Shown: piece by piece, positions 43,072 to 53,303 of the stretch | Layout: every line of letters begins with the position of its first letter | Numbering within the stretch: the first letter of the stretch is position 1 | Assembly (NCBI RefSeq): GCF_963677875.1 | Contig: NZ_OY782567.1 | Span: 1 to 64,000 of the forward strand | Source: Thiomicrorhabdus sp. | GTDB lineage: Bacteria; Pseudomonadota; Gammaproteobacteria; Thiomicrospirales; Thiomicrospiraceae | DNA length: 64,000 bases | Reading direction: 5' to 3' | Made by a program: the position numbers and the translations under genes | The notes under the pieces: model-generated | What the model was told of the DNA's origin: nothing | Database searches by the model: none | The model's input: the letters and a program-made list of their open reading frames with translations, nothing else

Positions 43072-45365
43072 ATGGTTGAAGACGCGGGTGGTACAGCAGA
43101 ATTCGGTTTATTACCGACACGAATATCGAATTGCCGGTCAAGAAGCGATCCGAATGAGGCTTCGCAGTGGTGAAAAGTTTATTGTAACTTCCGAAGACGG
43201 CTGTCAGGGATGCGAATTACTGCCGCTTTCAGGAGCGCAGGACGGCTGGTCGATTTCGGTAGCAGCGGAAAAAGGCTTTGCCGAAGTAACCCGCGCCTTA
43301 ATGGATGAGGGAGGCGCTGCGGCGGAGAAACTGCGGCGGAAGCTGCAGGGCTGGCAATGTGATTCATCGGTCTTGCAGTCGGCATATCGATTCGGCGCAG
43401 ATGCTTTACCGGAAGTGACGGCACAAGAGGCGATCTCTGTAGTGGTGGTTGCGGCCGGGCGCAAGATGGCTGTGGACGGCCATCAACCGGCTGGTGAATT
43501 AAACGTGGTTCATTTCGCGCGGGAACCGATCGATTTGCCTGAACCGCTGGCAGAACCGGTACAGGAAATCCGCATTCCGCACAGCAGCGCCCGAACCTAT
43601 GAAGTCAAAGCCGGACAGTGGATTCAGATTATCGATGTTCAAGGGAAGCAAAGTTCGGATTTTATTGCTTTTGACCAAGAAGCCTTGCGGCAGGGTCGCG
43701 AGTTGATGATTGATGGTACGGCGACCCGAACCGTGATGGGAAGATCCTTACCCCAGCCGGGGCTGTTTTCCCGATTTTTAGATCAGGAGCAACAAACCCT
43801 GTTGGAGGTGGTTCAGGATACGGTCGGACGCCATGACAGTTTTTTGTTTGCCTGCAGTCCGAAATACTATGAAGACCAAGGGTATTTCGGGCATATCAGT
43901 TGTACCGAAAATTTTAATAATGCATTAAAAGCTTATGGCATTCAGCCACGTCTCGGCTGGCCGGCAATCAATTTCTTTTTCAATACCTACGCAGAAGACT
44001 GCGGCAGTATCGGTTTTGCCGAACCCTGGTCGCGAGCCGGAGATTACGTGCTTCTGAGAGCTGATCGAGACCTGTTGTGCGCTTCTTCGGCCTGCCCGGA
44101 CGATATCGATCCGGCTAACGGCTGGAAACCAACCGATATTCACGTACGGGTCTACGGAGAACAGGAAAATTTTCCGCGTTCCATCGCCTATCGAACCATA
44201 CCAGAGGAGTTATCCCGAATGACCAAGCAGAGCGGCTTCCACCGTCGAACGTCGAAACTGACCAGGCATTTTGCCGAATATCGAGGCTATTGGGTCGCGA
44301 CGGAATACGACGGCTGGGGGGCGAACAGCGAGTATCTGGCTTGTCGAGAAAGGGTTGCGATGATTGATTTGACGCCCTTGAGAAAATTCGAAGTGGTCGG
44401 TCCGGATGCGGAAGTTTTCATGCAGTATGCGGTGACGCGTAATGTTCGCCGTATGTCGGTCGGAGAGATTGTTTATTCGGCGATCTGTAATGAAACCGGC
44501 GGCATGATCGACGACGGTACTCTGTTCAAAAATGAGCGATCAGGCTTTTCGCTGGATTTGCGGCGATCCTTATACCGGTAAGTGGTTGCGGGAGCTGGCA
44601 GGAAAAACCGGCCATCGTGTGACGGTTCGGGAGTCGAGCGATCAGTTGCACAATGTTGCGGTGCAGGGGCCGCGAAGTCGCGAGCTTTTGCACGAACTGA
44701 TCTGGACGCCGGAACAGCAGACGCCACTGGCGGAACTGGCCTGGTTCCATTTTACGATCGGGCGCATCGGCGATGCCAGGGGGATTCCGGTAATGGTTTC
44801 CAGAACCGGTTATACCGGTGAGTTGGGATTTGAAGTCTGGTGCCATCCGGACGATGCCGAAGTCTTGTGGGATCGGGTTTGGCAGAGCGGGCAAAAATAC
44901 GGGATCGCTCCGATGGGCTTCGATGCACTGGATAAGTTGCGCATCGAAGCCGGGTTGATTTTTGCCGAGCATGAATTTTGTCCGCTGACCAATCCGTTTG
45001 AAGCCGGTATCGGTTTTACCACCCCATTGAAAACTAACGACGAAGACTTTGTGGGCCGCAAAGCGATTGAGCGTCAATCTCCGGAAAGTCGCCATAAGCT
45101 GATGGGGCTCGTCACCGAAACCAATGATCCGATTCATCACGGCGACGAAATTTATCACGGCCGTTTCCCGGTCGGAGTTGTGACCAGTGCGACGTTTTCA
45201 CCGCTACTGAAACAGCAGGTTGCACTGTGTCGCTTGGCACCGGATTTTGCCGCTGTCGATACGTTGCTGGAAATCGGTCAGCTGGATGGCCAGCAGAAAC
45301 GCATTCCTGCCCGAGTGGTTTCTTTACCGTTTTACGATCCGCAGCGGACTCGGGTCCGCAGTTGA
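43072..45365 (+). pseudogene. tdm: trimethylamine N-oxide demethylase (DUF1989 + GcvT fusion), two frameshifts
   Basis: About 763 residues after repair. N-terminal DUF1989 metal-binding part (about 150-390: AGQWIQIIDVQGKQSSDFIA, SPKYYEDQGYFGHISCTENF, NFFFNTYAEDCGS, CASSACPDDIDPANGW), then the GcvT folate domain (NSEYLACRERVAMIDLTPLR, MIDDGTLFKM, MVSRTGYTGELGFEVW, LRIEAGLIF, RVVSLPFYDP). This is the known layout of Tdm, which splits TMAO to dimethylamine and formaldehyde. Extra A at 44528-44532; ATG 43072 joins the frame if one G at 43086-43088 is removed, otherwise TTG 43076 is the start. Confidence 0.8.
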
Positions 45366-45705
45366 GTTTGGGATTATTCCGCAGCGCGTGTGCCGTTGCT
45401 GCGGAGCGAATTCAGGTTATGCCGGTGCGCAAACGCCGGTGTTATTTGAGGGCAATGTCGCAAGGCATTGATTTTGTCGCTTGCGCGAACTTTGCATTTG
45501 AACCGGCAGCGGTTTGAAAGGGGAGCGCGGCTCGGCCGTTATCAGCAAAGCGGCTTAAGCGGGTATGGTTGGAGCTGGTTCTGTTCGGAACGGTTGCTGA
45601 CATATCTTTTTCGATTTTGTTTGGAGGACTTTGCCGGTGCGATCCGGGAGACGCGATCCAACAATTTAAACAGGTTTGTTAAATCAACTTTGAGAGGTTT
45701 CAATT
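45366..45705. other. intergenic region before the Amt-type gene
   Basis: About 340 bases without a supported gene, RNA or clear terminator. It must carry the amt promoter; a TTTGCA string at about 45487-45494 lacks a proper -24 GG. Confidence 0.4.
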
Positions 45706-47037
45706 ATGGAGCAGACAGCACCAACATTAGAAGCGCTACAAAAGATGATGGAAATGTCCGATACGATCAATATGGAGATTTTCTATTGGTTTTGTACCGC
45801 ATTGATGGTCATCATTCATGTCGGGTTTCTGGCTTATGAAATGGGGGCTTCCCGTCTAAAAAACGCTTTGGCTTCCGGGGTTAAGAATATCCTGGCTTTC
45901 GCCTTTATGGTTCCAACCTTCTTTTTTATCGGATGGTGGATTTATTTAAGTATGTATAACGGTTTTGTACCGGATTTCGAAGCCGGGGCGGCGGGTCTTC
46001 CCTGGTCGGAGAATATGGGGCCGAACTTGAGCGATAATGCGTCCGGTATCTTCTGGGGGGCATTCGTTCTGTTTGCGGCGACGACGGCGTCAATTTTTTC
46101 CGGAGCCGTTATCGAGCGTATCCGTATGAGTTCTTTTCTGGTTCTGGCGGTGATCCTCGGTTCGGTTATCTGGATTCTGGCAGCTTCCTGGGGATGGCAT
46201 CCAACCGGTTGGTTGACTACCGTGTGGGGGTATCACGACTTTGGGGCTGCCGGAGCGGTGCATATGGTTGCCGGTTTCTTCGCTTTGGGGGTGGTATTGA
46301 ATCTCGGCGCGCGCATCGGGCGCTTTGGTGAAAACGGTGAAGTCTACGACATTGCCGGTCACAGCACGCCGATGAGCATGATCGGCCTGATGATGATCGT
46401 GGTCGGGTTCTTCGGTTTCCTCGGAGGGTGCATCATCTATATGCCGGGTGAGCAGTGGACATCCATCTTTGGAAATCAGACCACGCTGTCGGCAATCAGC
46501 TTTAATACGCTGATGGCTATCGCCGGTGGGATTATCGGGGCTTATCTGACCACTCGCCAGCCTTTCTGGATGCTGTCCGGAGCGATTGCCGGGATTGTAG
46601 CCGCTGCGCCGGGATTGGATCTGTACTATCCGCCGTTGGCATTCCTGATTGCCATGATTGGTGGTGGCGTAGCGCCGCTGGTTGATAAGTTTATGACGAA
46701 AAAGTTCAAAATCGACGATCCTGTCGGCGCCTTCTCTGTGCATGGTGCCAGCGGTGTGGTCGGACTATTAATGTTAGGAGTCTTCAGTGGTTTCCCAAAT
46801 GTTGCGGAAGGCGCCCCTGCGATCTCGTTCATGGGGCAGCTGCAAAGTGCAATTGTCATGGCATTGCTTGGTTTTATTCCGGGTTATGTCTTATCGTTTT
46901 TCTTAGCCAAGGTCGGCTTGTTGCGTGTTCCGCCGAAAGCGGAAGTCGCTGGGCTGGATATTGTCGAAGTACCGATGAAAGCCTACCCGGAATCGGTTCC
47001 GGCGCAGAACGGTACGCCTGAACCTGTTTTGAAATAA
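45706..47037 (+). CDS. amt: divergent Amt-family ammonium / methylated-amine transporter
   Basis: 443 residues, 11 transmembrane helices. The twin histidines of the Amt pore are kept (GAVHMVAGFFALG near residue 185 and FSVHGASGVVGLLMLGVF near 346), with the Asp of HDFGAAGAVH. Other parts differ from standard AmtB: the N-terminus (EIFYWFCTALMVIIHVGFLA) and a long DFEAGAAGLPWSENMG loop. It lies in the methylated-amine island, so it may bring in ammonium, methylamine or TMA. A 55-residue membrane protein gene follows after 20 bases. Confidence 0.85.
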   Translation: MEQTAPTLEALQKMMEMSDTINMEIFYWFCTALMVIIHVGFLAYEMGASRLKNALASGVKNILAFAFMVPTFFFIGWWIYLSMYNGFVPDFEAGAAGLPWSENMGPNLSDNASGIFWGAFVLFAATTASIFSGAVIERIRMSSFLVLAVILGSVIWILAASWGWHPTGWLTTVWGYHDFGAAGAVHMVAGFFALGVVLNLGARIGRFGENGEVYDIAGHSTPMSMIGLMMIVVGFFGFLGGCIIYMPGEQWTSIFGNQTTLSAISFNTLMAIAGGIIGAYLTTRQPFWMLSGAIAGIVAAAPGLDLYYPPLAFLIAMIGGGVAPLVDKFMTKKFKIDDPVGAFSVHGASGVVGLLMLGVFSGFPNVAEGAPAISFMGQLQSAIVMALLGFIPGYVLSFFLAKVGLLRVPPKAEVAGLDIVEVPMKAYPESVPAQNGTPEPVLK

Positions 47038-47057
47038 AGTGTGAAAGGAGAAATTTT

Positions 47058-47225
47058 ATGAATGCAAGTCCCATTACCAGCTGGGAAGGCGCGACGGCTT
47101 ATTTTACGTTTGCCGACAGCCCGATCGTGATTGGATTTATTTTGGCGGTGTCAATTATCGTCACTCTTGGAGTTATTGCTTACTCCTTCTACCATGAAAA
47201 TCACAGTTACGTTGATTACAAATAA
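47058..47225 (+). CDS. small single-helix membrane protein beside Amt, 55 residues
   Basis: AAAGGAG precedes ATG 47058. One strong helix (about 21-44, SPIVIGFILAVSIIVTLGVI) with a polar N-terminus (MNASPITSWEGATAYFTFAD) and a short tail (YHENHSYVDYK). It is followed by a terminator and clearly co-transcribed with the Amt gene. It may be an accessory subunit of the transporter; I know no such family for certain. Confidence 0.75.
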   Translation: MNASPITSWEGATAYFTFADSPIVIGFILAVSIIVTLGVIAYSFYHENHSYVDYK

Positions 47226-47250
47226 ACAATAAACATCCTGTCGGATGCGT

Positions 47251-47276
47251 AAAGCGGGCCTGGTCCCGCTTTTTTT
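47251..47276 (+). terminator. terminator of the amt operon
   Basis: AAAGCGGG / CCCGCTTT with a 6-base loop and a run of seven or more Ts. Confidence 0.9.
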
Positions 47277-47339
47277 GTGCCGGTATTTTTTATCAATTGA
47301 AGAGTAGGACATTTTGCGTGGTTGATGCAAAAGAATCTG

Positions 47340-47800
47340 ACAAGGAGGGCAATGTATGAAATGGTCTGGATTTGAAATGACGAAACACCACAAAGCAGAA
47401 GCTTCTGTGGGATTGGATGGGAAAAAAAGTGAAGAGGCGGTCTCCCTCTTCACGTGCCAACAGGAGGAATTGAGGTGTAAAAAACCTCTGAATGCACTTT
47501 TAAGCGAAAACGCATTCAGAGATTTTCTCAAGGTGGTTAAAATGTTGCCGAACCTTTTGAGGGAAGGCCGGCAACAACCCCTTCCGATTACTTACTTTTC
47601 CGATTTCACCTCCACTGTGTTCTGGTTGGTTTATTCGGCAACATACGCTCTTGCGTTGCAGAGCTTGAGCATCTTTGCTCCCGCGCCGAGGATGAAAAAT
47701 AAAGTGTCAAGCACGACAGGCCGGGACATGTCTCTCTCGTGCAGGTCGGGCTTGAATCGTCGGAGAAACAGGAACCTGTTTTAAAACGTGCTTGACTGGT
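47340..47800. other. hairpin-rich non-coding stretch
   Basis: Several inverted repeats in under 400 bases: GTGAAGAGG / CCTCTTCAC (47429-47437 / 47445-47453), CTCTGAATGC / GCATTCAGAG (47486-47495 / 47512-47521), TGTTGCCG / CGGCAACA (47543-47550 / 47569-47576), and GTCAAGCACG / CGTGCTTGAC (47706-47715 / 47787-47796). A + open frame across it (47356-47784) has no family features, so I treat it as chance. Confidence 0.45.
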
Positions 47801-48143
47801 GTTAATGTTATTGCAAATAGTAATAATTATCAACTTTATTTTAGGTTTTTTTATAAAAAAGTTTTCAGGGTGGCTTTTATTGCGCCGAGATAAAGGAGAA
47901 GGCTGGGATTTGAGGTGTCTGGCAAAGGAGGAGAAGTGGTTTCTGGACGAAGATGGATACTTGTGAGATGTGAAAAGCGTCACATCCGGGAACCAAAACA
48001 AAAATCCGGAAAGCGGTATACGCTTCAGCGGTTTGCCTTGAATGCATGCAGAATTGTGGGAAGTCTGAACCTGAAATCGCCGATGAATATCTCGCTGATG
48101 AATGTCTGCTTAGAAACGGGATGCATGTTTGAGGGGAATAATA
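47801..48143. other. gene-poor stretch, nothing recognised
   Basis: About 340 bases with only open frames that carry no recognisable feature. Confidence 0.4.
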
Positions 48144-48179
48144 TTGAAAAACCGTCAGGTGAGCTTGACGGTTTTTCAA
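48144..48179. terminator. strong bidirectional terminator after fccB
   Basis: Perfect 14-bp stem TTGAAAAACCGTCA / TGACGGTTTTTCAA with an 8-base loop, 11 bases after the fccB stop (minus strand). Confidence 0.85.
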
Positions 48180-48190
48180 ATTCCGGAAGG

Positions 48191-49480
48191 TTAATTAAAC
48201 ATGGTCGCAGCCATACCTAAATACCAACCGTGCGCTTTTTGCGCTTCTCCGGCGAAGTTGCCGTCTTTCGGATACAGGCCGCCGCTGGTTTTGGCGATTT
48301 TCCCATCGTCCAGTTTATAGGCTGCCGCTACGGAGATTCCGTGATCTGGAGTGACCAGAGAGTAGCACTGGTTGGCCATTTTAGCCGCTGAATCGGGTTC
48401 TTTCCCGCTTAATAGTGCTGCAACGGCCTTGCCGCAGAGTACGCCTTGAGAGTTGGCGGCAAACCCGGATTTTGGCATCGGGCTGGCAATGCTGGCATCT
48501 CCGAGAACGTGGATGTTGGCAACCAGAGTGGATTCGAAAGAATCCGCATTGACCGGACACCAGCCGGACTCGTTTACCAGTCCCATCCGTACGGCAGTGG
48601 TATTGGCCTTTTGCGGCGGAATGTAATTGATCACGTCGGCTTTGATTTTTTCGCCTGCTTTAGTGGTGACGATTTTGTTGTTCGGGTCAATGGCCGCCAC
48701 TTCGCCGCCGTTGGATTTGGAAATCCATTCGATCATTGCATTGTCGCTTCCAAAACCGTAGTGTTCCTCCCAGCCCGAAGTAAACAGACCTTGTTTGGAG
48801 AACTTGTCTTTGGCATCCAAAATCAGCAGTTTGGCTTTTGGTTTATGCTTTTTCATATAGTGGGCGATCATGCTGGCTCTTTCATAAGGCCCTGGAGGAC
48901 AGCGGAACGGATTCGGCGGAGCGGCCATGACCATGGTGCCGTTCTCGGGCATGTCGCTGATCTGCGCTTTCAGCATCATGGTCTGATAACCGGCTTTCCA
49001 TGCATGCGGTACTTTGAAGGAGGTCGATTCATCGTGCCCTTCAACCATATCCCAACGGAATGAAATCCCCGGAGAAACTACGAGACGGTCGTATTCCAGC
49101 GGTTGATCGTGGTTGGCCAAAGTAATTTCCTGAGCATCCGGGTCGATACCGATGACTTCGTCATGCACGAATTTGATCTGGTGTTTGGCAAGGTTACGGT
49201 AGTTAAAGGTGATGTCTTCCATGCTGGTGATTCCGCCTAGAACCCAGTTGCTGCCAAAGCATGTGGAATAGTCTGCATTGCGTTCAACCAGCGTAACCTC
49301 GATCTTCGGGTTGGCTTTTTTGATGGTATGGGCGGCGGATAAGCCACCCGGGCCGCCGCCGACGACCACGACTCTTGCCGTGGAGGAGGAACCGGTCATG
49401 CGCCCTAGAGAGCCGGAACAGCCAACCAGTAGTCCGCTTCCTGCCAGGGCGCCAAGTTTCAATAAATCTCTTCTTTTCAT
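48191..49480 (-). CDS. fccB: flavocytochrome c sulfide dehydrogenase, flavoprotein subunit (FccB)
   Basis: 429 residues. FAD motif VVVVGGGPGGLSAAHTI near residue 38, active cysteines in AAPPNPFRCPPGPYERASM near 194-200 and NESGWCPVNADS near 309, and the FCSD_flav_bind tail with HGISVAAAYKL. It oxidises sulfide to sulfur in the periplasm and needs a haem c subunit (FccA). The start MKRRDLLKLGALAGSGLLVGC has a twin-arginine motif and also a lipobox (LVGC), so it could be a Tat-exported lipoprotein. No fccA is next to it. Confidence 0.88.
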   Translation of the reverse strand: MKRRDLLKLGALAGSGLLVGCSGSLGRMTGSSSTARVVVVGGGPGGLSAAHTIKKANPKIEVTLVERNADYSTCFGSNWVLGGITSMEDITFNYRNLAKHQIKFVHDEVIGIDPDAQEITLANHDQPLEYDRLVVSPGISFRWDMVEGHDESTSFKVPHAWKAGYQTMMLKAQISDMPENGTMVMAAPPNPFRCPPGPYERASMIAHYMKKHKPKAKLLILDAKDKFSKQGLFTSGWEEHYGFGSDNAMIEWISKSNGGEVAAIDPNNKIVTTKAGEKIKADVINYIPPQKANTTAVRMGLVNESGWCPVNADSFESTLVANIHVLGDASIASPMPKSGFAANSQGVLCGKAVAALLSGKEPDSAAKMANQCYSLVTPDHGISVAAAYKLDDGKIAKTSGGLYPKDGNFAGEAQKAHGWYLGMAATMFN

Positions 49481-49766
49481 AATGCTTCTCCTCTGTCCAT
49501 ACGGAACTTGTTTGAATACCCGCTTTTGAATATCTGAAAGTCGTAATGGCAGTGTGTTAATTGTTTAAGTTTTATTTAAGAATGCTTAGAGCAAGTAAGA
49601 AAATAAGTGAATTGCCGATGCTTTGCAAATAATAATTATTTATATTAAGGTTTTCGCATATGTTTTATCCGCAAAGGTGCTGAAGCGCGTTTGTCGTGCG
49701 GGTAAGAGGAAGGACTGGAAAGGCCGCCGAGGGAGGCGGCTGCTCATTATGTGATTTCAGGTTCGC
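49481..49766. other. intergenic region upstream of fccB
   Basis: Promoter of fccB is expected here; it also lies downstream of the TonB receptor gene. No specific site supported. Confidence 0.3.
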
Positions 49767-51888
49767 TTAGAATTTGGCTTTTACTCCGGCGTAGATAAAG
49801 CGTCCGCGTAGAGGCCCCCAGATATGGGTGACATCGACATTGCCGTTATCGTCGTAAAAGAGCGGAGAGTCGCCTTCTCCGGTCTGAGTGTAATCCAGTA
49901 GATTGTTGACGCCGACATAGGCTTTCCATTGTTTGTTCAGTGATTTACTCGCTTTCATATCCACCGTGTAATACGCAGGGGAATGGGAGCCTTTGTTGTC
50001 GTTGTTGGCTTTGTCATGGAAATGCTGATCGTAAGCGGCTTCGGTGTAATCGCCGTAGTCGCGTTGGCCGATCCAGGTGACGGTTGTATTCAGTTCCCAG
50101 CCGTGTCCGTCATAGTCGGCCATCAGACGCAGGCGTTCTTCCACCGGCAAAACGGCAAAGGTGTCGCGGTATTTACGGTCGTACAGAAAGGTTTCCAGCG
50201 CGGCACCGATCGACCAGTGGCCGTTGAGTTGGTAGCTTCCAGTGATATCGGCGTGCTGCACTGTACCGGTTCCGTCGCTGTTGACCAGTGTCGGAACCCC
50301 TGCGATTGATTCGAGTTTGGCGAGATTGTCGACGGCGGTCCAGGTGTAGCTGGTTTCGAAATAGGTGTCTGTTCCGTTATAAGCCAGGCTGTAGTGTACG
50401 GAGTTGGATTTTTCCAGCTCGTCGACGCCGATTGCAAAGCCGTCATCAACAATACCGTGGTCGGTTTCGAAAAATGCCAGAGGCACTCGATACCCTTGTC
50501 CGGCTGATAAGCGTGAAGTCCAGTTGAAGTTGTGGTCGTAGCGGACATGCATTCTCGGAGAGAGAATGGTTTCGTCAAAACGGCGGTTCTGATCAACGAA
50601 ATCAACATCGATTTTATCGGCACGCAGAGCCATGGATATTTCAAGTTTGTTGCTGGCCGTCCAGATGTCTCTAATGTAAGCACCGTTGGTTAAAAGGTCG
50701 TAAGAATCGTTGGAAGGCAGAGTGCCGCCAGTGGAATGCGAGCGGTAACGGTCGTGCTTCAGGTCAACCCCGAAGGTTAAGGCATGCCGGTCATTTAAAA
50801 AATAATCCGCACGTGCATCGGCATAATAAATGTCCTGGTCGGCTTTATAGGTAATTCCTTCATAGATGGTATCCATCAGGCTGTCGACGTAAGAAGCCGT
50901 AACCTGTGTTTGTAGATCATTCGAGATTGCTCTTTGCCATTTACCGGAATAAGATTTTTTCGTGGTAATAATGTTTTCCAGAAAATCTCGTGGAGAAGCA
51001 CCTGCGGCAATATCCGGGCGGTTGTTGATGTTATTTCCGATAAAATCAGCTGTTCCCGGTGCTGAAGTACGTGCATCGGATTCCGATTTGGCGAATTCAC
51101 TGCCGATAACCGGCCCGCCGAAAACTTCGGAGCGTTGATCTTCGATACGAAAATTGACTTTATCTTTATCATTGAGATCATGCCAGATTTGAGCAACCAG
51201 CGCGTGGTTTTGCAGGGAAGGCGATTCATTGACCCAGTTATCGTCCTCATCAACCTGACCACGGTTATCCGATTGTGCAGACAGAAGAATGGCGGTTTTT
51301 TTTATCGGCGCTCAGTTTGGTGCCGACAATCTGGTATTTGTGATAATCCTGATTTCCCTGAGACAAGTCAAAACTTAACGAATCTTCCCAGGGTTTAGAC
51401 GTAACGACATTGACTACGCCGCCGATCGCTTCCGGAGCAATCAGGGAAGCGCCCGCGCCGCGAGCGATCTCGATTGAGCTGACACCGGCCATCGGAATCG
51501 CGTCGAAGCCGTAAAAACCTTCCATAATTGAACTGTTTGGAATGCCGTTGATCATCAGGGTGGTGTGTTCTCCCTTCAAACCATTGAGCATGACCCGTTT
51601 GACACCGCACATGGAACATTCGGTACTGACTTTGACTCCCGGTTCGTTTTCAATCGCCTGCGCCAGACTTGCCGCCTGTTTTTTTTCGATCTTTTTCTCG
51701 GTCACCACCTCGGTATGCACGATGGTGTCTTTGAGTTTTAGCATCTTGTCGCGCTTCTGTTCAGGAGTTAAAGATTCAATCGTGATGGCATCGAGTTTGG
51801 TATCGGTTCCGGCGGCATAAGCTGTGGAGTAAATGCTCAGAAGGGCGAAGGCGAGTGGCGAGAGTCTGGAGGCTCCAAATCGTTTCAT
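49767..51888 (-). pseudogene. TonB-dependent outer-membrane receptor, one frameshift in a run of eight A/T
   Basis: 706 residues after removing one base from the T8 run (51296-51303). Signal peptide (LAFALLSIYSTAYA), then a plug with IENEPGVKVSTECSMCGVKR, GLKGEHTTLMINGIPNSS, SIEIARGAGASLIAPEAIGG and VVNVVTSKPW. After the repeat the barrel runs through NRGQVDEDDNWV to the C-terminal FIYAGVKAKF, which ends in Phe as usual. The plug CSMCG is a metal- or redox-like feature. A Fur box lies upstream. The run of eight could be sequence error or a phase-variation tract. Confidence 0.8.
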
Positions 51889-51989
51889 CGTTATAATTTC
51901 CTTTGAATTACTTTTATTAGTTATGATGTATAAATTAATTAGCCATGGCTAAATTAAAGTTTAGTTATGGATTTAAGTCAATAAGAAAA

Positions 51990-52004
51990 TGAGAATGATT
52001 GTCA
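51990..52004 (-). promoter_or_regulatory. Fur box upstream of the TonB receptor
   Basis: TGAGAATGATTGTCA fits the 7-1-7 Fur consensus with one mismatched pair and lies about 100 bases before the receptor start. Confidence 0.7.
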
Positions 52005-52009
52005 TATTT

Positions 52010-52672
52010 TTTAAGAGAAGGGGGCAGATGACCCGGTTGAGGTCACCGGCTTTCCGTAAAGCTTTTGAGAAGTAATTTTCCTTATTGCTTCTTTAAGGTG
52101 TTGTTTTTAAGTGTTTTTTTTGTTTATTTTGGAGGGTGATTGTCTGGCTGAAAGCTTGGCCGCAGAGTAAGATCGGTGAAAAAAGCGTTTATTTCTGACG
52201 TGAAAACGGATTCGTTTCGCACCCTTATGATTATGAAAAAATAGCCGGAAGATAAAAAATAATGGGAACGCAAGGGAGAAAGAGAAAGAAAACGAACCGG
52301 AATGGAAAAATAAATTAGGTCGAATTTATCGCAAAGAATTTGTCGGCAACAAAAAAAATTTAATACTGGTTTTCACCAGTGAGTTTATTGATTGCAGACC
52401 GGAGTATTCGGCATTCTCAGCTCGGGGAGGAGGAAGGCTTTTTCAAAGCAACTTGACTGCCTCAGAGCAACGGTAGCGTTTTGATTTTTTAGACCGTTCG
52501 GGGTTTGAAAAGAGTCAAGATAAGATCATTGCGGCGTGAAGCGAAATTTGTCGGCCCGTTTTTGCGTTTTCGAGCGGGCGGTGTTTTTATTTTCGTGCAC
52601 TCGGCGGAACCGAACTGGCGATTCGGAGCGATCATTGATCCGCTCCGGTTTTTTGTGTCAACGGCTGATCAA
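52010..52672. other. long gene-poor region with an orphan + strand terminator
   Basis: No supported gene in about 650 bases. A terminator-type hairpin CGGAGCG-loop-CGCTCCG then TTTTTT (52624-52654) faces +, with no + gene before it; a further GCCCG / CGGGC stem lies near 52555-52580. It could end a small RNA starting somewhere after 52300. Confidence 0.45.
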
Positions 52673-52912
52673 TTATTTATGGTGTTCGGCAGCGCGAACC
52701 AGTTTATTGGTAATGCGTCTGACAATCGGTGAAACAAACAGCACCGAGGGATAAGCAATGATGAATGCCGTCCACCAGGCATGGAACCAGATCACTAAAA
52801 AGTTTTCCGGTATGCCGACGTTCATGGCGCTGATAACGCCCGACATTAAAAAAGACATAAACAACGCCATAAAAAAGGCGAAAACAAAATGGTGATGGCG
52901 AGGATGAAACAT
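52673..52912 (-). CDS. DUF2798-family small membrane protein
   Basis: 79 residues from ATG 52912. Two hydrophobic helices (FVFAFFMALFMSFLMSGVISA and FIIAYPSVLFVSPIVRR) with the family string WFHAWWTAF. A Fur-like site lies upstream, and related genes are often near iron-uptake genes. Function unknown. Confidence 0.75.
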   Translation of the reverse strand: MFHPRHHHFVFAFFMALFMSFLMSGVISAMNVGIPENFLVIWFHAWWTAFIIAYPSVLFVSPIVRRITNKLVRAAEHHK

Positions 52913-53054
52913 AAAACGTCCTGTTTTGTTTATTAAGCCGATTGTCAAAGAGATTTTTATTCAGCAGAGTTAACCTCTGAACATCCTGAATAATTTTAAG
53001 AAATCACTTCCGATCATGTCTGATGTTTTTGACATTGACATTTTGGTTTTACAC

Positions 53055-53073
53055 AAAATGATAATGATCATTA
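53055..53073 (-). promoter_or_regulatory. Fur-like box upstream of DUF2798
   Basis: AAAATGATAATGATCATTA contains GATAAT and GATCAT hexamers of the Fur repeat, about 145 bases upstream of the DUF2798 start. It could serve a divergent promoter. Confidence 0.55.
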
Positions 53074-53279
53074 CACTTTTTCGCTATTGTCGCGAGTTTT
53101 CTCTGAATGTCAAATTCTTGAGCGTTTCCCTGTGGCTTCCCTTGTGAAAGAGAGAGGGATTGTTTTTAGAATGGCGTTGTCAATATGGCATTTTGTTTTT
53201 TAGGAAGTTTTACCTTCTGACGGGCTTGTGCTTGGGTTCTCGCCTAATGATCTCATTTAATAACCACTCCTGAATTATC

Positions 53280-53303
53280 AAAAAAGGGCTTGGTGAAAAG
53301 CCC
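53280..53303 (-). terminator. orphan minus-strand terminator
   Basis: Read on minus: GGGCTT-loop-AAGCCC then six Ts. No annotated minus-strand gene lies upstream (53304-53650), so it may end a small RNA. Confidence 0.5.

Noticed and set aside
47356..47784. 142-residue open frame after amt
   Set aside because: No family features, spans four inverted repeats, low complexity of a random frame.
47915..48220. 101-residue + frame overlapping the fccB terminator
   Set aside because: Runs through a strong terminator and lacks a good start or motif.
50876..51262. 128-residue minus frame as a separate protein
   Set aside because: It is an out-of-frame shadow of the TonB receptor, whose own frame is continuous here after one repair.
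52505..52732. 75-residue + frame overlapping DUF2798
   Set aside because: Crosses the orphan terminator and the DUF2798 gene on the other strand.
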